Source: JAAYAY01 sp964429355 (lineage in GTDB: Bacteria; Planctomycetota; Planctomycetia; Pirellulales; Thermoguttaceae). From it: 10,622 nt of DNA. Position 1 is the stretch's first letter. Each line of letters opens with the position of its first letter. Under the pieces are notes generated by a model. It was not told the origin of the DNA. It searched no databases and saw nothing but the letters and a program-made list of their open reading frames with translations. Where the stretch lies: positions 1 to 10,622 of the forward strand of contig CAYSCH010000328.1 in assembly GCA_964429355.1 (NCBI GenBank). The letters run 5' to 3'. Of this stretch, positions 1 through 5,748 are shown piece by piece. A program made the translations under genes and the position numbers.

Positions 1-20
1 GTGGGACGCGTGCGTTAAGA

Positions 21-50
21 GAAAGCGGTGACAAGTCCCCGCACTCCAAA
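21..50 (+). repeat. REP-like palindrome, left end of copy 1
   Basis: This is a thirty-base repeat unit with an imperfect hairpin: gcggtgac (25-32), a two-base loop, then gtccccgc (35-42), pairing at 7 of 8 positions. It is the reverse complement of the repeat at 748-777 except for three bases. The inverted similarity weakens outward, with 8 of 12 further bases matching at 9-20 against the flank of the right repeat. It lies upstream of the TTG start of the transposase, in a frame with no stop codon. Confidence 0.8.
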
Positions 51-68
51 GCCTGGCCGCATGCACCA

Positions 69-593
69 TTGCACAGACTTGCAGGGAAAGGTACTTACAT
101 TGTGACTGCCGGCACGCTGAACAAGACGCTCTTCTTCCGTGACGTTCGGTTGCTTGATTTGCTCGAGAGGGAATTGCTGGCCAAAGCTCAGGAGTACCGG
201 TGGCAGTTGGAGGCGTGGGCCGTGTTTTCGAATCACTACCATTTTGTCGGGCATGCGTTGGAGGATGCGGAGACGCTGAAACCATATCTGACCCACTTGC
301 ACGCCGATACAGCGAGAGAAGTGAACCGGCGAGATGGCGCGTCGGGACGCCAGGTGTGGTACAACTATTGGGACACGCTTCTGACTTACGAGAAGTCTTA
401 CCTGGCTCGTCTGAACTACGTGCATCAGAACCCTGTCAAGCATGGACTGGTGCCGGTGGCGAACCAGTATCGCTGGTGCTCGGCGGCATGGTTTGAGCGA
501 ACCGCGACTCCGGCACAGGTCAAGACCATCTACAATTTCCAGACAGACAAGATCCGTATCGTCGACGATTTCGACGTCGTTACGGTGGACTGA
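69..593 (+). CDS. REP-associated tyrosine transposase (RAYT, IS200-like Y1 family)
   Basis: This is a 174-residue single-strand DNA transposase of the HUH/Y1 superfamily. These enzymes cut and rejoin REP hairpins through a covalent tyrosine link. The metal-binding HxH is visible as NHYHF (H56, H58), and the likely nucleophile is Y117 in YVHQNPVKHGLV, a very typical RAYT block. A C-terminal tail (WFERTATPAQVKTIY) follows the core, as I recall for planctomycete RAYTs. The start is uncertain. TTG at 69 is the only start codon in this frame within the window, but the frame stays open back to base 1. The preceding residues WPHAPLHRL look like natural RAYT N-terminus, so translation may begin further upstream. 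No shift or stop interrupts the catalytic core, so it could be active. Confidence 0.88.
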   Translation: MHRLAGKGTYIVTAGTLNKTLFFRDVRLLDLLERELLAKAQEYRWQLEAWAVFSNHYHFVGHALEDAETLKPYLTHLHADTAREVNRRDGASGRQVWYNYWDTLLTYEKSYLARLNYVHQNPVKHGLVPVANQYRWCSAAWFERTATPAQVKTIYNFQTDKIRIVDDFDVVTVD

Positions 594-747
594 ACACGGA
601 GGAGATTGCTGGGTACCACCTCATGGGACTACCCGGCAAGATCCCGTTCCCGACAATTCACGCGAAACCGTCAGATAGTCGCCATACAGGCAGACCACCA
701 AGGAAGCCGAGCCAGCGTAGTGGCTGCTCGCTGCTGACGTTTCAGAT

Positions 748-777
748 TTTGGAGTGCGGCGACTCGTCGCCGCTTTC
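748..777 (-). repeat. REP-like palindrome, right end of copy 1
   Basis: This is the inverted partner of 21-50. It contains a perfect 8-base-pair hairpin, gcggcgac (756-763), loop tc, gtcgccgc (766-773). Read on the plus strand it would encode LECGDSSPLSF, a string I associate with spurious short ORFs in planctomycete genomes; that association is from memory, not checked here. Confidence 0.8.
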
Positions 778-897
778 CTTCAACACACGGCATCTCTTTC
801 AAAAGACCTTGGGGAGCTGAATCAACTTCAACTGGACGAGGTGGAACGCCTTCTGGCTCGGTTTGAGACGGCTCCAGGTGGGACGCGTGCGTTAAGA

Positions 898-927
898 GAA
901 AGCGGTGACAAGTCCCCGCACTCCAAA
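898..927 (+). repeat. REP-like palindrome, left end of copy 2
   Basis: These 30 bases are identical to 21-50, with the imperfect hairpin at 902-919. This is the left boundary repeat of the deleted copy. Confidence 0.8.
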
Positions 928-1107
928 ACCTGGCCGCATGCACCATTGCACAGACTTGCAGGGAAAGGTGCTTGCATTGTGACTGCCGGCACCCGGCAAG
1001 ATCTTGTTCCCGACGATTCACGCGAAACCGGCGAGGAATCGCCATACAAGCAGACCACCAAGGAAGCCGAGCCAGCGTAGTGGCTGCTCGCTGCTGACGT
1101 TTCAGAT

Positions 1108-1137
1108 TTTGGAGTGCGGCGACTCGTCGCCGCTTTC
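1108..1137 (-). repeat. REP-like palindrome, right end of copy 2
   Basis: These 30 bases are identical to 748-777, with the perfect 8-base-pair hairpin at 1116-1133. It faces the repeat at 898-927. The two together could form a long hairpin about 240 bases end to end in single-stranded DNA or RNA. Confidence 0.8.
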
Positions 1138-1242
1138 CTTCAACACACGGCTTCAACTCCACAGACCATCCGCGTCTGAAAGAGCGTACCCCTGAAATGA
1201 GAACCCGACGAGAAGCCAACCTTGGCCCAAAATCAACGACAT

Positions 1243-1271
1243 GTGCCAACTGTAACCGTCTGCTCTAGAAT
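1243..1271 (+). promoter_or_regulatory. Candidate sigma-70-type promoter upstream of msrAB
   Basis: A -35-like gtgcca (1243-1248, 4 of 6 to consensus) and a -10-like tagaat (1266-1271, 5 of 6) are separated by 17 bases. It lies just outside the REP copy and about 180 bases before the msrAB start. It would produce a long leader containing the hairpin at 1360-1374. The -35 is weak, so this is tentative. Confidence 0.3.
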
Positions 1272-1359
1272 GGTTTATGGACATTGGCAGCAAGTCTGTC
1301 CCTCGGCAGCCGTTCCCACGCTGTCCTTCGAGCCGCCGGCTGCGAATAATTCCCAGGAA

Positions 1360-1374
1360 GCCCCTGCAAGGGGC
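1360..1374 (+). other. Short perfect hairpin in the msrAB leader
   Basis: gcccct, loop gca, aggggc gives six GC-rich base pairs and a three-base loop. It sits 75 bases before the msrAB start codon and has no following T-run, so it does not look like an intrinsic terminator. A role in mRNA stability or leader folding is possible but unproven. Confidence 0.35.
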
Positions 1375-1449
1375 ATGTGTGCCGTAATAGTCGGACGGAT
1401 CTCAAATTACCTCTTTTGCGCTGCCTGGATCAAAAAAGGACCAAGTTCT

Positions 1450-2535
1450 ATGCAGGAGTTGATCGTTCGGAGGCTTCTCGGAAGTCTTGCCCTGGTTGCC
1501 GGGATATGCCTCCTGGCTCTCCCCCTTCCGGCGGCCACCAACTCGGTGGAGAAGGAGACGCCGAAAGGCGACGTTACGGGGAGCGGGGCCGGCAAGCTGG
1601 AAACGGCCACGTTCGGATCCGGCTGCTTCTGGTGCGGGGAAGCGATCTATGAGCAACTGAAAGGCGTTCACACGGCCGTTTCGGGATACAGCGGGGGCCA
1701 ACTGAAGAACCCGACCTATCAGCAGGTGCTCACGGGGCGCACCGGGCACGCGGAGGTTGTGCAGGTTACCTTCGACCCGGCCGTCATCTCCTACAAGGAC
1801 CTGCTCGAGGTCTTCTGGAAGACTCACGATCCGACGACGCTCAACCGGCAGGGCCCCGACATCGGGACCCAATATCGGTCCGTGATTTTTTATCACACGG
1901 AAGAGCAGAAAGAGCTGGCCACCTACTACAAGCAGAAGCTCAATGAATCCAAGATGTTTCGAACGCCCGTGGTCACGGAGATCAGTCCTTTCGAGGCGTT
2001 CTATCCGGCCGAGGACTACCACCAGGAATACTACGATCGGAACGGCCGGCAGCGCTATTGTTACACTTACATCCGCCCCAAGCTGGCCAAGTTCAAGAAG
2101 GTCTTTGAGGACAAATTGAAGAAGGAGCCGGAGTCTGCAGAGAAGGTCCGCAAGTCCGATGCCCAGTGGCGATCGCAGTTGTCCTATGGGCAGTACCAGG
2201 TCACTCGCAAGAAGGCCACGGAGCCGGCGTTCACCGGCAAGTACTGGAATCACAAGGAGAAGGGCACCTACGAGTGCGTTTGTTGCGGCTTGCCCCTGTT
2301 CGACTCGTCGACGAAGTTCGACTCGGGCACGGGCTGGCCCAGCTACTGGGTGCCGATCGAGCCGAGCCATATTGTCGAGGAGATCGATCGCAGCGACAAC
2401 ATGGTCCGCATGGAGGTCAAGTGCGCCCGTTGCGACGCCCATCTGGGACACGTCTTCAACGACGGCCCCGCGCCGACCGGTCTGCGTTATTGCATCAATT
2501 CGGCGGCATTGAAATTCGAGGGGGGCCAGGAGTAG
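1450..2535 (+). CDS. msrAB: Exported bifunctional peptide methionine sulfoxide reductase MsrA-MsrB
   Basis: This 361-residue fusion reduces both stereoisomers of methionine sulfoxide in damaged proteins. Residues 1-29 are a Sec-type signal peptide (basic start, hydrophobic core, LPLPAA end). The MsrA domain follows with GCFWC at 58-62 (catalytic C59), FDP and a DPTTLNRQGPDIGTQYRS block, then PAEDYHQEY; C204 in QRYCYTY is a candidate recycling cysteine. The MsrB domain, roughly 220-361, has two zinc-binding CxxC pairs (C276/C279 and C325/C328), the SGTGWPS motif and catalytic C348 in RYCINS. The frame is open back to 1222, but I chose ATG 1450 because it begins the signal peptide and follows aagga (1436-1440) by nine bases. 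There is no thioredoxin-like N-terminal domain such as Neisseria PilB has, so the reductant must come from elsewhere. It appears monocistronic. Confidence 0.93.
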   Translation: MQELIVRRLLGSLALVAGICLLALPLPAATNSVEKETPKGDVTGSGAGKLETATFGSGCFWCGEAIYEQLKGVHTAVSGYSGGQLKNPTYQQVLTGRTGHAEVVQVTFDPAVISYKDLLEVFWKTHDPTTLNRQGPDIGTQYRSVIFYHTEEQKELATYYKQKLNESKMFRTPVVTEISPFEAFYPAEDYHQEYYDRNGRQRYCYTYIRPKLAKFKKVFEDKLKKEPESAEKVRKSDAQWRSQLSYGQYQVTRKKATEPAFTGKYWNHKEKGTYECVCCGLPLFDSSTKFDSGTGWPSYWVPIEPSHIVEEIDRSDNMVRMEVKCARCDAHLGHVFNDGPAPTGLRYCINSAALKFEGGQE

Positions 2536-2826
2536 ACCGGGCCGGAGGGCATTGGCACGAAGCAGTTAGCCGGGATCGGAGTGATTTCTCCAGCAGTTGC
2601 TTCGTAACTTCTCGGTGAACACGGCTGGATACCGATTTTGACCGGCGCGCCACGTGGTTCTCCACGGATTCACGGGGGAATCGGACAGTGGGGACTTGAC
2701 GGCCGGCTGCTCGTTCAGCTCTCCCTTCAACCGCATGTCGCAGAAAAACCCTTCCCCTTGGGCGCCGTTTTCGAGTATCATAAAACTAGCGATGTATTGG
2801 TGGGCAGCCCGGAATGGGAGCACGGC

Positions 2827-4275
2827 ATGGTCGGTAAACGGTGGTTGCAGCAGCGATTGTTCGCACGTTCTCAAGGGGAGCATGACTCCCAAAGGTCCGC
2901 TTCGCGCTGCCTGGCATTTGAGATGTTGGAGAATCGAACACTGCTCGCTGCGGGGAATGTATTTGAAGGGGCGGTCGACCTGGGGGAACTCGTCTTCTAT
3001 CGCGACGAGCACGTGAATTTGGTGGCGGGAGAAGTAGCCTACCAGTTCAACACCGCTCATGATGCCGAACTGACGATCGACGCCACCGACACGGACGGTG
3101 ATTGTACGATTTCGCTCTACGACTCAAATTTCCAACTCCTTGAGCGCCGGGAGGGGACGGCGGAGTACTCCGCCTCCAGCCGAGTGGATTACAGTGCGAC
3201 GGCCGGAGAACGATATTACGTTTCCGTCTCCGGAAACGATGCCGACCTGGATATTCGCTTGGGGAATCAGATGGGTCGGGGCAGTGGCGGCCCGATGCCG
3301 ATTTATGGCAGTGCGGCAGATGACCTGTTTGAGGTCGTCGGATCCACTGTGACGATCAACGACATCGAATACATGTTCTTTGTGCCGGCGGTGATCGGAG
3401 CGGCGCCAGTCCGTTTTGCGATCGACGGAGCGGAGGGGAACGACACGGTCATGCTCCGCGGTTATGGGAGCGCCGAAATGGACGTTTGGCCCGACTCGGT
3501 GACTTGGAAGACCGAGGCGAACGAAGTGGAAGCGACCGACATCAGTTATGTCCACGGCTACGGCCACAATGACGGAGATGTTGCCCATCTGCATGGGTCC
3601 GACGGAGCCGACAAGCTGAAGATCGAGCCCGACAGCGATTCGGTGAAACTTATCGGTTCAGGCTATCTGAGCCGGGTGAAGTTCTTCGGGCAGGTTGTCG
3701 TTGAGGCCGGCGAGGGAAAGGATGTTGCGCGAATCTGGGATACGGAGACCGACGACCAATTCTACTTCCATCCGGAACGGTTTCAGTTTGTCAGCCTGCC
3801 CGATTGGAATGTGCAGGGATACGGATTCGAGGACACGATGATTGTCAGTTCCGCGGGCGGAACGGACTGGGCCGCCCTCGTAGATTCAGACGGCGACGAC
3901 CTGTTCTACGCTCTCCCCCACAAGGCTCAATGGTCAGGCCCCGGATTCAACCTGACCTTGCGAGGAATGACCTTCCTCGAGGCAACCTCATCAAACGGAG
4001 GGAATGACCGCGCCAAGCTCCACGGCAGCACGGGCAACGATCAGTTCGAAACACTCGGCAGGCAGGCCGGACTCAGTACCTGGAACGACGATTTCGTCCC
4101 CCTCTATCGCATCCGCGGGTTCGAGTGGGTCAAAGCATACTCCCACGGCGGCGAGGACGTTTCGTCGCTGGATCCCGAGGCAGACTTTGAAACCGTACTC
4201 GACGGCGATTGGACCGAGGTGCCGCGAGACGACCTAACCGAGCGCCTTCTCAGCGACGGTGGCGGTTTTTTCTAG
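2827..4275 (+). CDS. Planctomycete exported surface protein with FExLExRxLL signature, PPC-like domain and six degenerate repeats
   Basis: This is a 482-residue protein with no function I recognise. Residues 1-43 carry a basic, arginine-rich leader ending in LAFEMLENRTLLAAG, matching the N-terminal signature (LExR-x-LL) found on large extracellular planctomycete proteins. Residues about 44-150 (VAYQFNTAHDAELTIDAT, ISLYDSN, GERYYVSVSGNDADLDIRLG) resemble a bacterial pre-peptidase C-terminal (PPC) beta-sandwich. Residues 161-449 form six tandem degenerate repeats rich in Asp and Gly (separate entry). ATG 2827 was chosen over the longer open frame because it follows gggag (2816-2820) by six bases and puts the signature near residue 35. 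No dockerin, PEP-CTERM or transmembrane anchor is visible at the C-terminus, which ends DGGGFF inside the oppositely oriented neighbour. An adhesive or matrix role is a guess. Confidence 0.75.
   Translation: MVGKRWLQQRLFARSQGEHDSQRSASRCLAFEMLENRTLLAAGNVFEGAVDLGELVFYRDEHVNLVAGEVAYQFNTAHDAELTIDATDTDGDCTISLYDSNFQLLERREGTAEYSASSRVDYSATAGERYYVSVSGNDADLDIRLGNQMGRGSGGPMPIYGSAADDLFEVVGSTVTINDIEYMFFVPAVIGAAPVRFAIDGAEGNDTVMLRGYGSAEMDVWPDSVTWKTEANEVEATDISYVHGYGHNDGDVAHLHGSDGADKLKIEPDSDSVKLIGSGYLSRVKFFGQVVVEAGEGKDVARIWDTETDDQFYFHPERFQFVSLPDWNVQGYGFEDTMIVSSAGGTDWAALVDSDGDDLFYALPHKAQWSGPGFNLTLRGMTFLEATSSNGGNDRAKLHGSTGNDQFETLGRQAGLSTWNDDFVPLYRIRGFEWVKAYSHGGEDVSSLDPEADFETVLDGDWTEVPRDDLTERLLSDGGGFF
3307..4173 (+). 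repeat. Six tandem Asp/Gly-rich protein repeats (residues 161-449)
   Basis: Units of 43-53 residues begin at residues 161, 214, 257, 305, 353 and 400. Each opens with a [G/D]-[S/T]-x-x-x-D block (GSAADDLF, GSAEMDVW, GSDGADKL, DTETDDQF, DSDGDDLF, GSTGNDQF). Each closes with a G-x-D-x-[AVS]-x-[LI]-like block (GNDTVML, DGDVAHL, GKDVARI, GTDWAAL, GNDRAKL, GEDVSSL). The middles vary and are rich in aromatic and beta-forming residues. The acidic turns suggest calcium binding and a repetitive beta fold, but they lack the exact GGxGxDxUx nonapeptide of RTX proteins. Confidence 0.65.
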
Positions 4276-5178
4276 CCCCAGTCGGGCCGTTGTCTGGGGG
4301 TCGTATTTCTCCCAGTAGGTGCGGTTGAAGATCTCCAGGGAGAGCACGCCGCGGAATCCGATCTGGTGGAGCGTCTTCAGAACCTCGGTCAAAGGGCATA
4401 TGCCGTCGCCAGGGAAAACGCGGTGGGAGTCGTTGATCTTTTCGCGGGGCGGATCGGCGGGGTAGTCGTTGATGTGGAAATTGGCCATCTGGGCGCCGTT
4501 GAGCTGTTTGAGCCCTTCAAAGGGGCTGCCTCCTTTGTACATGTGGTAGGCATCCAGAAGGAGGCAGGCCTTGGGGTGGCCGGCGTGCATGGCGACCAGG
4601 GCCGCTTCGCCCACCCGGCCGAGGGTTCGGGCGGAGCCCCAGAATTCGAGCTGGGGGATCACGCCCATTTTGTCGCCCAGCACCAGGACGGCTCGGTAGC
4701 GCTCGGCGATGGCAAAGAGGTCGAGCCCCGGCGTGCTGTTGATGCCGGAGGGCGCCGCGGCAATGTGGGTGCCGCCCAGTTCAGCGAGCAGACCCATCGC
4801 CTGTTTCATCTTTTCGAGCTCCTCGGTCCGGGCTGCATCGTCGTCCAAGGCCCAGCGTGAGAAGTCGATGGCGCTGGACAGCTTCAGGCCCGAGTCGTCG
4901 ATCCGTTTCCGGGCGTCCTTGAGAGACCCGCCCTGGCCCACGTAGTCGTTGATGTCTCCGATCCAAGGCTCGATGGCCCCGTAGCCGGTCTTGGCCGCCA
5001 GATCGATCTGTTGGGGCAGCGTCAGGTTGTATCCGCGAATCGTGCCGGTATTGAGCCCCAGGGTGAAGGAAGGCCGTGCGGGGCCGGCCTCTCCAGCTTC
5101 CGTTTGCGGAGCGATCATCCCACCGGCCAGGACGCCGGCGGCGGCCACGAATTCACGCCTGGAAAGATGGTCGGACAT
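4234..5178 (-). CDS. Tat-exported sugar phosphate isomerase/epimerase-like TIM-barrel protein
   Basis: This 314-residue protein belongs to the xylose isomerase-like/AP endonuclease 2 TIM-barrel superfamily. Members isomerise or epimerise sugars or open related rings using a divalent metal. Candidate metal ligands at the barrel strand ends are E178 (PQLEFWG), D209 with H212 (LLDAYHMY), H235 (NFHINDYP) and E282 (SLEIFN); FPGDG at 255-259 is also typical. The N-terminus MSDHLSRREFVAAAG is a twin-arginine signal, pointing to export of a folded protein. The frame is open upstream to 5355, but that extension is low-complexity and overlaps the esterase remnant; ATG 5178 gives the Tat signal directly. 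The ribosome site there is weak, and the start lies inside the remnant ORF (overlap 5153-5178), so translation may be coupled to it. The substrate cannot be told. Confidence 0.87.
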   Translation of the reverse strand: MSDHLSRREFVAAAGVLAGGMIAPQTEAGEAGPARPSFTLGLNTGTIRGYNLTLPQQIDLAAKTGYGAIEPWIGDINDYVGQGGSLKDARKRIDDSGLKLSSAIDFSRWALDDDAARTEELEKMKQAMGLLAELGGTHIAAAPSGINSTPGLDLFAIAERYRAVLVLGDKMGVIPQLEFWGSARTLGRVGEAALVAMHAGHPKACLLLDAYHMYKGGSPFEGLKQLNGAQMANFHINDYPADPPREKINDSHRVFPGDGICPLTEVLKTLHQIGFRGVLSLEIFNRTYWEKYDPQTTARLGLEKTATVAEKALG

Positions 5179-5374
5179 AGAGATTCTCGTCAAGATTGGA
5201 GTGGCTGTCGTAGATTTTGGGCGTGTAGACGAGGTAGCTGCAGTCGACGGTGAGCTTGATCTCGGTTTGGAACTGGCCCGGCTCGAGAGGAGTGGGGTCC
5301 GCGGCAGAAACGGTGCCGGAGAAGACCAACCCCAGGGTAGCGGGGAGGAAGACACGGCTCAAACGGCTTGACAT
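5153..5374 (-). pseudogene. N-terminal remnant of a secreted esterase/peptidase-like hydrolase
   Basis: This is a 73-codon ORF with a good start: gggag lies six bases before ATG at 5374. It has a clear Sec signal peptide (MSSRLSRVFLPATLGLVF, then SGTVSA cleaved before ADP). After cleavage, about 35 residues including SYLVYTPKIYDS resemble the first beta-strand of secreted alpha/beta-hydrolase esterases, which normally continue to a LFLHG oxyanion block and a GxSxG nucleophile. Neither follows in any frame; the ORF instead runs into and past the start of the isomerase gene and stops. I read this as a gene cut by a deletion whose promoter and ribosome site now sit before the isomerase gene. A functional short secreted peptide is the alternative. 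Confidence 0.5.
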
Positions 5375-5488
5375 GGCGGGCTCCCGATACCTGTGTGGGG
5401 GAAAACTGTTCTCCGCGATCCCTATAGACTACACTGTGCCGGCGATCGTTGACCAGCCGGTTCTGAGGTTTTTGAAAGAGTGCGCGAA

Positions 5489-5593
5489 ATGAACAGTTCG
5501 TCGTCCCGAAGCCTGGCCGGCCGCGTTGCGGCGATCTACGGGCTGTTCGGCGCGATGTGGATTCTCTTCTCGGCCACCACGGTCGAGGCGTAG
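5489..5593 (+). pseudogene. N-terminal remnant of a membrane sensor protein (PAS/kinase or GGDEF type)
   Basis: This 34-codon ORF starts at ATG 5489 after gaaagag (5474-5480, spacing eight bases). RVAAIYGLFGAMWILFSATT matches the style of the first transmembrane helix of many bacterial sensor kinases and diguanylate cyclases, whose N-termini read like YALFGALWILFSD. A TAG at 5591-5593 ends it, and no continuation (second helix, PAS, kinase or GGDEF motifs) is found in any frame before the DUF4272 gene. It is most likely the 5' end of a lost gene. The similarity is from memory of the family and is short, so confidence is moderate. Confidence 0.42.
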
Positions 5594-5748
5594 TTGGCAT
5601 GGTTGCCGCAGGTTGCCCAATCGAGCAGGAATACCCGGCCATCCCTACCCAGACGCGGTGGGGCGGCCGAGACTTGAAAGTCGCGGTCCCATGAAGGAGA
5701 CTGGGCACTATCCAATGGCGGTTCTCGGCTGCTTGGGAAGTTCGATTC

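Larger units (their letters stand above)
1..790 (+). mobile_element. REP-bounded RAYT unit, full-length copy (left end may lie outside window)
   Basis: The unit contains a transposase gene (69-593) bracketed by two palindromic repeats in opposite orientation (21-50 and 748-777; 27 of 30 bases match when one is reverse-complemented). Its ends were found by comparison with the second copy at 878-1150. Positions 1-115 match 878-992 at 112 of 115 bases, and 633-790 match 993-1150, with 690-790 identical. The left boundary is not visible because the similarity already runs at base 1. RAYT genes flanked by inverted REPs are an established arrangement in bacteria. That this unit is or was mobile is inference. 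Confidence 0.75.
878..1150 (+). mobile_element. Deletion derivative of the RAYT/REP unit (MITE-like, no transposase)
   Basis: This second copy has the same orientation as the first. It keeps the left 115 bases and right 158 bases of the unit but lacks the 517 bases equivalent to 116-632, which hold almost all of the transposase. The junction is at 992/993, where both parental edges carry the dinucleotide ac. Only about the first 16 transposase codons remain, fused out of context to the right arm, giving a meaningless open frame that ends at 1080. It could be moved only in trans. The 87 bases between copies (791-877) show no gene; they may include sequence that originally flanked the unit's left side. 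Confidence 0.8.

Noticed and set aside
754..1080. Plus-strand open frame spanning the gap between repeat copies and the truncated transposase start
   Set aside because: It is a chance fusion of right arm, spacer and deleted copy; only the first transposase residues are recognisable, and it ends in repeat sequence.
1..1150. CRISPR array or retron-like structure from the repeated palindromes
   Set aside because: Only four palindromes in two inverted pairs, with no regular spacers and no reverse transcriptase; the RAYT gene between one pair explains them.
671..1249. 192-codon minus-strand open frame with an internal duplicated segment
   Set aside because: The internal duplication is simply the two REP-unit right arms read in antisense; there is no ribosome site or domain.
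1222..1449. Longer N-terminal extension of MsrAB
   Set aside because: The extra residues would precede a clear signal peptide, and ATG 1450 has a well-placed ribosome site.
1402..2451. 349-codon minus-strand open frame opposite msrAB
   Set aside because: It is the antisense shadow of a GC-rich gene with all MsrA and MsrB motifs on the plus strand.
2638..2826. 63-codon N-terminal extension of the surface protein
   Set aside because: No signal or domain in it; ATG 2827 has a good ribosome site and fits the usual distance to the LExRxLL signature.
3307..4173. RTX toxin-type calcium-binding repeats
   Set aside because: The GGxGxDxUx nonapeptide is absent and the spacing (43-53 residues) is far too long; only the acidic flavour is shared.
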